From Nonlabens antarcticus (GTDB lineage: Bacteria; Bacteroidota; Bacteroidia; Flavobacteriales; Flavobacteriaceae), in contig NZ_JADFCO010000064.1 of NCBI RefSeq assembly GCF_015356755.1, positions 310,001-374,000 on the forward strand: DNA of 64,000 bases. Direction: 5' to 3'. Both the position numbers and the translations under genes were made by a program. The notes under the pieces were generated by a model, which saw only the letters and a program-made list of their open reading frames with translations, was not told where the DNA came from and ran no database searches. Position 1 is the first letter of the stretch. Every line of letters begins with the position of its first letter. Of this stretch, positions 17,422 through 24,189 are shown piece by piece.

Positions 17422-17462
17422 CTCGTGTTTCCTTCGGAAACACTCGTGACATAAGACGTAAG
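17409..17462. repeat. dispersed intergenic repeat, copy B, overlapping the paaY 3' end
   Basis: Begins GACAAAAGATAACTCGTGTT and includes GACATAAGACG; similar to 5621-5681. It supplies the last four codons and stop of paaY. Confidence 0.6.
17425..17443 (+). terminator. hairpin just after paaY
   Basis: GTGTTTCC-TTC-GGAAACAC, a perfect 8-bp stem starting 4 nt after the paaY stop. No clear T-tract, so termination is uncertain. Confidence 0.4.
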
Positions 17463-17802
17463 ACTAGTTTTGGGCAAAACCTCTAGATTGTTTTCTAATA
17501 ATAAAATTATTTTTCTATAGCCTTATTTTCCTAAGGGCAGACTTCAGTCTGCTCGTTGAAAAAATAAAAGTCTCAAGGAAACGTTGTTTGAGCATAGCGA
17601 TAAAGTAATCTGTTTTTTAATCTTACGTCCTACGTCAGCAAGGTTTGAGCGGAGCTCAATACAAGCTAGTCTTAGGTCGATTTATTAACAAGATCTGGTT
17701 ACGAAGAACATGTAGTCATCCGTAGTTCGTAAAAAAGTTCAGAACGTAGCGATAGACGAGCCAGTCGTTTGTCAATACCAAAATTCCAACATAATCTTCA
17801 CG

Positions 17803-17818
17803 ACTAACAAGCGTTAGT
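17803..17818. promoter_or_regulatory. candidate operator ACTAACAAGCGTTAGT upstream of the E2 gene
   Basis: Inverted repeat ACTAAC/GTTAGT with 4-nt centre, 5 nt upstream of the -7 element, so bound protein would block transcription. Differs from the paaZ copy (12424-12439) only in the central two bases. Confidence 0.6.
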
Positions 17819-17823
17819 TTCCG

Positions 17824-17831
17824 TAAATTTG
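17824..17831 (+). promoter_or_regulatory. E2 gene promoter -7 element TAAATTTG
   Basis: Exact TAnnTTTG, ending 4 nt before ATG 17836; implies a leaderless or near-leaderless message. Confidence 0.6.
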
Positions 17832-17835
17832 AGAT

Positions 17836-19224
17836 ATGGCGAACAAGACAGATTTTATACTCCCAAAAATGGGAGAATCTATAACAGAAGGAACTATTTT
17901 GAATTGGCTCATACAAGAAGGAGAGACATTTTCGGAAGGTGATATACTAGTTGAAGTAGGAACTGATAAGGTGGATAATGAGGTGCCCGCACCATTTGAC
18001 GGAATGATGGTAAAACACCTTGCCAGCGATGGAGATGTGGTGGAAATAGGAAAACCAGTGGCTCAATTAGAAGCCTCAAATGGCAAACCTGAATCTGAGG
18101 TAACAGCTACCGATGACCATCAAGAAATTAAAAAACCCGCGGGACTTGAGGACTTAGAAAAGGAAAAGAATGTAAGTTCGAACACAGTCGAGCACATTTC
18201 GATGAAGAAAGGGGCTGAATCAAATAAACAAAACGGTTCGAGCGGTAGTCAAGAACGAGTCGGCACGGGAAATTCAAAATCTGTCTCTAGTTCCTACGTA
18301 AATCAAGATTTGTTTGTAAGTCCGCTGGTGGATAAAATTGCTCGAGAAAATCATATTTCATACGAAGAACTCGCCCGCATCCCAGCAACGGGAAACGAAG
18401 GCCGATTGCGCAAAAGCGATGTGATTCAATATTTGAATGATGGTAGACCTAACCAGTTTGCTCAATCAGTTTCAAATGAACCTGATCCAACGGCATATCG
18501 CATTCCGCAATTGAAATTTGATAAGGGAACAGGTAAGATCATCAAGATGGATCGCATGCGTTCCATGATCGCAGATCACATGGTTTATTCTGTGCATACG
18601 AGTCCGCATGTGACGGCTTATGTAGAAGCAGATGTTACAGATCTTGTGAACTGGCGTAATAAGAATAAAGGACCATTTCAAGAAAAACACGGAGAGCGCT
18701 TGACGTTTACACCGCTTTTTGTGGACGCGGTCGCTAGAGCCATTAAAGAATTTCCCAACATCAACGCTAGCGTTGACGGTAAGAACATCATTGTCAAAGA
18801 AAATATCAATGTAGGAATGGCAACCGCCTTACCATCAGGAAACCTAATCGTTCCCGTAGTAAAAAATGCAGATCAGAAATCATTACCAGAAATTGCAGCA
18901 GACGTCAACCGCATGGCAAATCTGGCGAGAGAAAATAAATTAGGCGGCGATGATATTAAGGGTGGAACATTCACCATTTCTAACGTAGGTACTTTTGGCT
19001 CCTTAATGGGAACACCCATTATCAATCAGCCAGAAGCGGCAATTCTTGCAACCGGTATTATTAAGAAACGTGCTGAGGTGATGACAAAAGATGGAGTGGA
19101 TAGTATCGAAATACGAAGTATGATGATGTTATCACTATCATTTGATCACAGGATTGTAGATGGGTTTTTGGGAGGTAGTTTTTTGAGGAAAGTGGCTGAT
19201 TATTTGGAACAAGCGAGAGGTTAA
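17836..19224 (+). CDS. 2-oxoacid dehydrogenase E2, dihydrolipoyl acyltransferase
   Basis: Core component of a branched-chain-type 2-oxoacid dehydrogenase; transfers the acyl group from lipoate to CoA. The 462-residue protein has one lipoyl domain (residues 5-80, lipoyl-Lys45 in GTDKVDNEV), a flexible Ser/Glu/Lys-rich linker, a peripheral-subunit-binding domain (about 165-205, VSPLVDKIARENHISYEELARIPATGNEGRL split across the predicted helices) and a catalytic domain ending in FDHRIVDGFLGG, the His/Asp active site. The fused E1 encoded at 20594 is the obvious partner; substrate (branched-chain versus other oxoacids) is inferred. LipB in this window starts its lipoylation. Confidence 0.93.
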   Translation: MANKTDFILPKMGESITEGTILNWLIQEGETFSEGDILVEVGTDKVDNEVPAPFDGMMVKHLASDGDVVEIGKPVAQLEASNGKPESEVTATDDHQEIKKPAGLEDLEKEKNVSSNTVEHISMKKGAESNKQNGSSGSQERVGTGNSKSVSSSYVNQDLFVSPLVDKIARENHISYEELARIPATGNEGRLRKSDVIQYLNDGRPNQFAQSVSNEPDPTAYRIPQLKFDKGTGKIIKMDRMRSMIADHMVYSVHTSPHVTAYVEADVTDLVNWRNKNKGPFQEKHGERLTFTPLFVDAVARAIKEFPNINASVDGKNIIVKENINVGMATALPSGNLIVPVVKNADQKSLPEIAADVNRMANLARENKLGGDDIKGGTFTISNVGTFGSLMGTPIINQPEAAILATGIIKKRAEVMTKDGVDSIEIRSMMMLSLSFDHRIVDGFLGGSFLRKVADYLEQARG

Positions 19225-19260
19225 AAGGCTTTTGGACACATATTTTAAATTATCTATTTC

Positions 19261-19326
19261 TATGCAATTTCAAAATAAACACTATGTAATTTCAAAATAA
19301 ACACTATGTAATCTCAAAATAAATTT
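19261..19326. repeat. three 22-bp tandem repeats upstream of the DUF4143 ATPase gene
   Basis: Units at 19261, 19283 and 19305, each close to TATGTAATTTCAAAATAAAC plus two bases; copy 1 differs by one base, copy 3 by four. They end 23 nt before the -7 element of the ATPase gene, a good place for a multimeric operator. Confidence 0.85.
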
Positions 19327-19349
19327 AATAAAACTATAAAAATTAAAAC

Positions 19350-19357
19350 TATCTTTG
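19350..19357 (+). promoter_or_regulatory. ATPase gene promoter -7 element TATCTTTG
   Basis: Exact TAnnTTTG, 7 nt before ATG 19365. Confidence 0.6.
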
Positions 19358-19364
19358 AGCTGTT

Positions 19365-20519
19365 ATGCAGGTAATTAGAAGGAAATTAGAGGCGAAGATA
19401 AAAGAAGGGCTAGCACAATATCCCATACTTGCAATTACGGGACCGCGACAGTCTGGTAAGACAACTTTATTAAGGGAATGTTTTAAACGGTTTGCCTACG
19501 TTTCTTTAGAAAATCCAGATATCAGAAAATTTGCAAAAAGCGATCCCAACAAATTCCTTCAGCATTATCCCGCACCCGTAATTTTAGATGAGGTGCAACA
19601 AGTGCCAGAGCTTTTTTCATACTTGCAAACAAAAGTTGATGACGATAAATTGATGGGACAATACATTTTGTCGGGTTCACATAATTTTCAATTAATGGAA
19701 AGTATTACACAAAGTTTAGCTGGTCGGGTGGCTTTGTTCACATTACTGCCTTTTGATGCGCAGGAATTAAAGCACGAAGGTTTGTTGCTGAAGAATTGGA
19801 AGGAAATGGCGATTAAAGGTTTTTATCCTGCTATTTATGACAGGAATTTAAATCCCTCTATTTTTTATAAAAATTACATCAAGACTTATGTAGAACGAGA
19901 TGTTGCTATGATTACAAACGTTCAGGACAAACGTCGGTTTACAAATTTCTTAAGCCTATGCGCCGCACGTCACGGACAGTTACTCAACCTAAATAATCTG
20001 GCAAATGAATGCGGGATCTCACAGCCTACGGCAAAATCATGGTTATCCATATTAGAAAGTAGTTATTTGATTTTTCAGTTGTCGCCCTATTTTAAAAATT
20101 ATAGTAAGCGCGTGGTAAAAACACCCAAAATTTATTTCTACGATACGGGATTGGTTTGCTACCTTTTAGGTATAAGAACTATAGAGGACATTGATGAAAA
20201 TTTGAAGGGAAGTTTATTTGAAAACTTGGTAATGGCAGAAATAATCAAGCAAAATGAGCATCAGCAATTATTGCTGGATTTTTGGTTTTGGCGCGATTCA
20301 AATGAAAAAGAAGTTGATGTCTTGACCCAGCATGGAACGTCTTATAAAGTCTATGAGATCAAGAGTACCACCACAATAACTGATAAACTGTTTAAGAACA
20401 TGGATTATTTTGACAATCTTACTCAAAATAAGGTGAGGCAAAAAACTCTTGTTTATGCCGGAGGTCAAGATCAAGACAGGACTAGTTATCAGGTGCGGCA
20501 ATGGGATACGGTTTTGTAA
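19365..20519 (+). CDS. AAA_14/DUF4143 family ATPase
   Basis: The 384-residue protein has a Walker A motif GPRQSGKTT (residues 26-34), Walker B VILDEVQQVPELF, sensor-like YILSGSHNFQLM and AGRVALFTLLPF, followed by a DUF4143 C-terminal domain (YVERDVAMITNV, FYDTGLVCYLLGI, FENLVMAEIIKQ, WFWRDSNEKEVDVL) that has the PD-(D/E)xK-like pattern D-ExD/EVDxL. These ATPases occur as solitary, scattered genes in many bacteria and archaea; function unknown. The gene has its own promoter and repeats and separates E2 from E1, so it is likely an insertion and not part of the dehydrogenase operon. Confidence 0.9.
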   Translation: MQVIRRKLEAKIKEGLAQYPILAITGPRQSGKTTLLRECFKRFAYVSLENPDIRKFAKSDPNKFLQHYPAPVILDEVQQVPELFSYLQTKVDDDKLMGQYILSGSHNFQLMESITQSLAGRVALFTLLPFDAQELKHEGLLLKNWKEMAIKGFYPAIYDRNLNPSIFYKNYIKTYVERDVAMITNVQDKRRFTNFLSLCAARHGQLLNLNNLANECGISQPTAKSWLSILESSYLIFQLSPYFKNYSKRVVKTPKIYFYDTGLVCYLLGIRTIEDIDENLKGSLFENLVMAEIIKQNEHQQLLLDFWFWRDSNEKEVDVLTQHGTSYKVYEIKSTTTITDKLFKNMDYFDNLTQNKVRQKTLVYAGGQDQDRTSYQVRQWDTVL

Positions 20520-20580
20520 TCCATTGTCCAGTAATTTTAATAATGGCGTCTAGAAATTAGACCACGGCAACACAGCCACA

Positions 20581-20588
20581 TATCTTTG
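20581..20588 (+). promoter_or_regulatory. E1 gene promoter -7 element TATCTTTG
   Basis: Exact TAnnTTTG. It overlaps the GTG at 20588, which argues for ATG 20594 as the translation start, 5 nt after the element. Confidence 0.6.
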
Positions 20589-20593
20589 TGAAC

Positions 20594-22759
20594 ATGAATA
20601 AGAACATCTTAGAAAAAGCATATAAAACACTAACCACCGCTAAGGCGATGACAGAACTCTACGAGGAAAACTTCAAAAAGGTTTCTAAGTATGTTCACGC
20701 TACCAGTCGCGGTCATGAGGTCATCCAGACGGCCGTTGGAATGCAATTGCTGCCACAGGATTTCATGTTTCCCTATTATCGGGATGATGCAATGTTACTC
20801 TCGATAGGAATGAAGCCTTATGATCTGATGTTGCAGTTGCTCGCCAAAAAAGCAGATCCGTTTTCTGGTGGCCGTACTTATTATTCGCATCCATCCCTCA
20901 ACGATATTGATAAGCCGAAAATACCACACCAATCGAGTGCTACTGGTATGCAGGCGATTCCCGCGACGGGAGCGGCGATGGCAATGTATCTGCGTGAAAG
21001 CGGAGACCTCTTGACGGGAATAACTGATGTGACTGCGGAGCAACAGAAGGAATTCGGCGCTGTATCTGCGGAAAATCCACGTAAAGCGCTGAAAAACAGT
21101 TCTGATTCTGGTTCCAATTCAGATTCAAGTTCTTCCAACTCTGAACTTCCTATTGTAGTTTGTTCTTTAGGCGATGCATCTGTTACTGAAGGTGAAATTG
21201 CGGAGGCGTTCCAGATGGCGGCTCTCAAGCAACTCCCTATTTTATATTTAGTTCAGGATAACGGCTGGGATATTAGTGCGAGTGCAGATGAGACTAGAGC
21301 GCAGAATGCGTATGAATATGCCGCGGGATTCCACGGTATTGAGCGCATTACGATTGATGGGACTGACTTTGAAGAGAGTTATAAAACCATAAATACAGTG
21401 GTTGAAACCATGAGGAAAGAGCGGCGTCCATTCCTCGTTCACGCGACAGTGCCTTTGTTGAATCACCACACCAGTGGGGTTCGCATGGAATTTTACCGCG
21501 ACGATTTGGAAGAGGCGAGAAGCCGTGATCCATACCCGCGATTTAGGGATTTGATGCTTGCAAATGATTTTACGGTGCAGGATATTGATGGGTATGACGC
21601 TTTCGCGAAAGCGGAAACCAAAGAAGCCCTAGAACGCGCCATGGAAATGCCCGATCCAGAACCGGCCGACTTATTCACACACGACTTTGCACCCACACCG
21701 ATCACCGAGGAAAAAGGCGAACGATCGCCAGCAGGTGCAGAGAAAGTCGTGATGGTAGATTGCGCGTTGTTTGCCATTGAAGAATTGATGCGCAAGCACC
21801 CAGAATGCTTGTTGTACGGACAGGATGTGGGGCATCGATTGGGCGGAGTATTCAGAGAAGCAGCAACGCTGGCACAGAAATTCGGTAATAACCGAGTGTT
21901 CAATACACCCATCCAGGAGGCATTTATTGTAGGAAGTACCGTGGGAATGAGCGCTGCGGGATTAAAGCCTATCGTAGAAGTACAATTTGCCGACTACATC
22001 TGGCCTGGATTGAACCAATTATTTACGGAAGTTTCCAGATCCTGTTATTTGAGTGAAGGAAAATGGCCGGTTTCCATGGTATTGCGCGTTCCCATAGGTG
22101 CTTATGGTTCTGGTGGGCCATATCATTCCAGCTCTATGGAAAGTGTGGTGTCAAACATTAGAGGATTGAAAATTGCGTACCCATCAAACGGTGCCGATTT
22201 GAAAGGCTTGATGAAAGCTGCCTATTATGACCCGAATCCAGTGGTTATTTTTGAGCACAAAGGATTGTACTGGTCAAAAGTAAAAGGCACCAAAGGCGCT
22301 ACCAGCATTGAGCCCAGTGCCGATTATGTACTACCGTTTGGTAAAGCAAATGTGTTGCAAGAAATCTGGAAAAAGGAAGAAGAAGAAACCTTGAGCATCA
22401 TCACATATGGAATGGGTGTCCATTGGGCTATGAATGCGACAAAAGAACTCGGTTTACAAGACCGAGTAGAAATTGTAGACCTAAGAACATTACACCCGCT
22501 GGATTATGAGACGGTTTTTGCAAGTGTGAAGAAGTGTGGTAAATGTCTGGTGGTGACGGAAGAACCAAGTGATAACAGTTTCTCAAGAGCCTTGCAAGGT
22601 CGCATTCAGGAAGAATGTTTTAAATATATCGATGCACCAGTTATGATCATAGGTTCTGAGAATATGCCGGCGATACCATTGAATTCGGTTTTAGAGGAAA
22701 CGATGATACCCAGTACGGAGAAGGTTAAGGTGAAGATTGAGGAGATTTTGAAGTATTAA
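20594..22759 (+). CDS. 2-oxoacid dehydrogenase E1, fused alpha and beta subunits
   Basis: Thiamine-diphosphate-dependent decarboxylase feeding the E2 encoded at 17836. The 721-residue product joins an alpha-like half (about residues 1-345) with the ThDP motif GDASVTEGEIAEAF...VQDNGWDIS and a beta-like half (about 385-721) with YGQDVGHRLGGVFREA, QEAFIVGSTVGMSAAG, VEVQFADYIWPG and PIGAYGSGGPYHSSS, as in the branched-chain E1 of Bacteroidota. A Ser/Asn/Asp-rich insert (SSDSGSNSDSSSSNSE, about residues 168-186) sits just before the ThDP motif. The palindrome encodes AFAKA at the alpha-beta junction. ATG at 20594 preferred over GTG 20588. Confidence 0.92.
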   Translation: MNKNILEKAYKTLTTAKAMTELYEENFKKVSKYVHATSRGHEVIQTAVGMQLLPQDFMFPYYRDDAMLLSIGMKPYDLMLQLLAKKADPFSGGRTYYSHPSLNDIDKPKIPHQSSATGMQAIPATGAAMAMYLRESGDLLTGITDVTAEQQKEFGAVSAENPRKALKNSSDSGSNSDSSSSNSELPIVVCSLGDASVTEGEIAEAFQMAALKQLPILYLVQDNGWDISASADETRAQNAYEYAAGFHGIERITIDGTDFEESYKTINTVVETMRKERRPFLVHATVPLLNHHTSGVRMEFYRDDLEEARSRDPYPRFRDLMLANDFTVQDIDGYDAFAKAETKEALERAMEMPDPEPADLFTHDFAPTPITEEKGERSPAGAEKVVMVDCALFAIEELMRKHPECLLYGQDVGHRLGGVFREAATLAQKFGNNRVFNTPIQEAFIVGSTVGMSAAGLKPIVEVQFADYIWPGLNQLFTEVSRSCYLSEGKWPVSMVLRVPIGAYGSGGPYHSSSMESVVSNIRGLKIAYPSNGADLKGLMKAAYYDPNPVVIFEHKGLYWSKVKGTKGATSIEPSADYVLPFGKANVLQEIWKKEEEETLSIITYGMGVHWAMNATKELGLQDRVEIVDLRTLHPLDYETVFASVKKCGKCLVVTEEPSDNSFSRALQGRIQEECFKYIDAPVMIIGSENMPAIPLNSVLEETMIPSTEKVKVKIEEILKY
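21598..21613. repeat. iterated palindrome, perfect copy
   Basis: In the E1 gene, at the linker between alpha-like and beta-like halves; read as A-F-A-K-A. Confidence 0.95.
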
Positions 22760-22817
22760 CACTTCATTGACTTTTTAACTCTTTCTTTCTTTCTTTAGGC
22801 AACCAAAAAACAAAATT

Positions 22818-23051
22818 ATGAATCTTATTTATTCGAGTGTTGCCATTTTATTAGTTTGGTTTTCTCCAAGCGTTGTTGATCCCGATTGTCCTGAAGGTGC
22901 TGACCAAGTTATTTATACATGTGGTGGAAGTAGTTGTGTTAATTTTCCTGATAATTGGAATGATGATAGAAAACTTGATTGGGCGGAACACGCAAATGAT
23001 ATAAGATGTTCTGGACCACAGGAGGTGCTAATAGCGGAACCTTTAAATTAA
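22818..23051 (+). CDS. small secreted four-cysteine protein, paralogue 1
   Basis: A 77-residue protein with an N-terminal hydrophobic segment (LIYSSVAILLVWF) that looks like a signal peptide, then CPEGADQVIYTCGGSSC and a final Cys in NDIRC. The spacing C-x10-C-x4-C-x23-C is identical in the next gene, with shared CGGxSC, FPxNW and a conserved acidic/aromatic stretch. No family recognised. It is the first gene of a probable operon: gaps of 21, 5 and 41 nt lead through the paralogue and a GLPGLI protein to a TonB-receptor-like gene. Two disulfides are likely in the exported protein. Confidence 0.75.
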   Translation: MNLIYSSVAILLVWFSPSVVDPDCPEGADQVIYTCGGSSCVNFPDNWNDDRKLDWAEHANDIRCSGPQEVLIAEPLN

Positions 23052-23072
23052 TATTAATAAAAAATTATTCAA

Positions 23073-23351
23073 ATGAAAATATTATTTACAACGATCACAA
23101 CAAGTCTTTTATTATTCACTCTATCCATTTCTTCTATGGACAATAAAATGGCTATTGTTGAAACTGATCCTGGAGGTGTTTTGGGGCCTTGTCCAGATGG
23201 AACAGAATTAGTAGAATACAGTTGTGGCGGAGACTCTTGCGTTGGTTTTCCTAGAAATTGGGGTGAAGGACAGAAAGAAGTATGGTCTATAATCGCTGAT
23301 GAGATTAGATGTAATCCTCAAGATGAGGTAATTGAAGTTGGTCCAAGATAA
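23073..23351 (+). CDS. small secreted four-cysteine protein, paralogue 2
   Basis: A 92-residue paralogue of the preceding protein. Signal-like N-terminus (MKILFTTITTSLLLFTLSIS), a spacer of about 20 residues, then CPDGTELVEYSCGGDSC and IADEIRC with the same C-x10-C-x4-C-x23-C spacing. The mature domains are about 45% identical by eye. Candidate roles are a secreted peptide, a substrate or a partner of the downstream GLPGLI and TonB-receptor-like proteins; nothing in the sequence decides between these. Confidence 0.78.
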   Translation: MKILFTTITTSLLLFTLSISSMDNKMAIVETDPGGVLGPCPDGTELVEYSCGGDSCVGFPRNWGEGQKEVWSIIADEIRCNPQDEVIEVGPR

Positions 23352-23356
23352 ATAAA

Positions 23357-24148
23357 ATGAAATTTGCTTTTTCAGTATTATCATTATTTTTTTCTTTTCT
23401 CTTATTTGGACAAAATTATCCTGATTATAAGGTCACCTATAAGTTAAATTACAAGTTGAATGTAGACTTAGATGCCTATAATGTTGAATATTTTGATTTG
23501 ATAACTAAATCCACTGGAAGCGTATTTTTAAGTCAATCAAAGTTTTATCACGATTCCATCAATAACAGTTCACTATCTAAATCGCAAAAAACACTACAAC
23601 ATAAAAAAGTTCCTAGAGGAAATTTTCAAAGTATTGTTGGCGTATCATCCAAAGGTGTGACCACTAAAGATATTGTTGGTTTAACTAACTATGTCATTTA
23701 TGAAGATGAATTTCCTTCATATCAATTTACTAACGAAGAAAAACTAATAAATGGCTTTAATTGCAAATTAGTTAAAGCCAATTATTCAGGTAGAACTTGG
23801 AATTTATGGTATACCGAAGAAATACCACTCACAGCTGGGCCTTACAAATTTCATGGCTTACCTGGACTGGTCATTTACGCAGCAGATAATGAGGAGCATT
23901 ATATTTATTCATTATACAAATATAAGCCAATTGAAAAGACACCTTCTATTGTAAGTGATTTTTACCTAATTGGCTCAGATTTTGAGGAGATTTCTCTTAC
24001 TGAATACATTGAGATAAGATTGAAAGCTATGTCCAGTTGGTCTGGTTTTTTGAGTGCAACTGGAGTTGAAATAGCTAATGACGATCCTCAAGAAATAAGA
24101 AATATTAGTTCAAAAATGAGAAAAAAGACTAACTTTATTGAGTTATAA
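23357..24148 (+). CDS. GLPGLI family envelope protein
   Basis: The 263-residue protein has a signal peptide (MKFAFSVLSLFFSFLLFGQ) and the family hallmark KFHGLPGLVIYAAD at about residues 176-189, preceded by the typical NGFNCKLVKANYSGRTWNLWYTEEIPLTAGPYKF segment. GLPGLI proteins are Bacteroidota-specific, beta-rich, exported and of unknown function; they often neighbour TonB-receptor-like genes, as here. The start lies 5 nt after the preceding stop, so it is translationally close to the small Cys proteins. Confidence 0.92.
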   Translation: MKFAFSVLSLFFSFLLFGQNYPDYKVTYKLNYKLNVDLDAYNVEYFDLITKSTGSVFLSQSKFYHDSINNSSLSKSQKTLQHKKVPRGNFQSIVGVSSKGVTTKDIVGLTNYVIYEDEFPSYQFTNEEKLINGFNCKLVKANYSGRTWNLWYTEEIPLTAGPYKFHGLPGLVIYAADNEEHYIYSLYKYKPIEKTPSIVSDFYLIGSDFEEISLTEYIEIRLKAMSSWSGFLSATGVEIANDDPQEIRNISSKMRKKTNFIEL

Positions 24149-24189
24149 ATAATACATTATGTATTATTTATTAATAGTGAATTTTAAAA

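Larger units (their letters stand above)
17422..17835. other. intergenic stretch, repeats and E2 promoter only
   Basis: Holds repeat copy B, a small palindrome TTGAGC-GGA-GCTCAA near 17648, the candidate operator at 17803 and the promoter at 17824. No coding potential seen. Confidence 0.6.
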
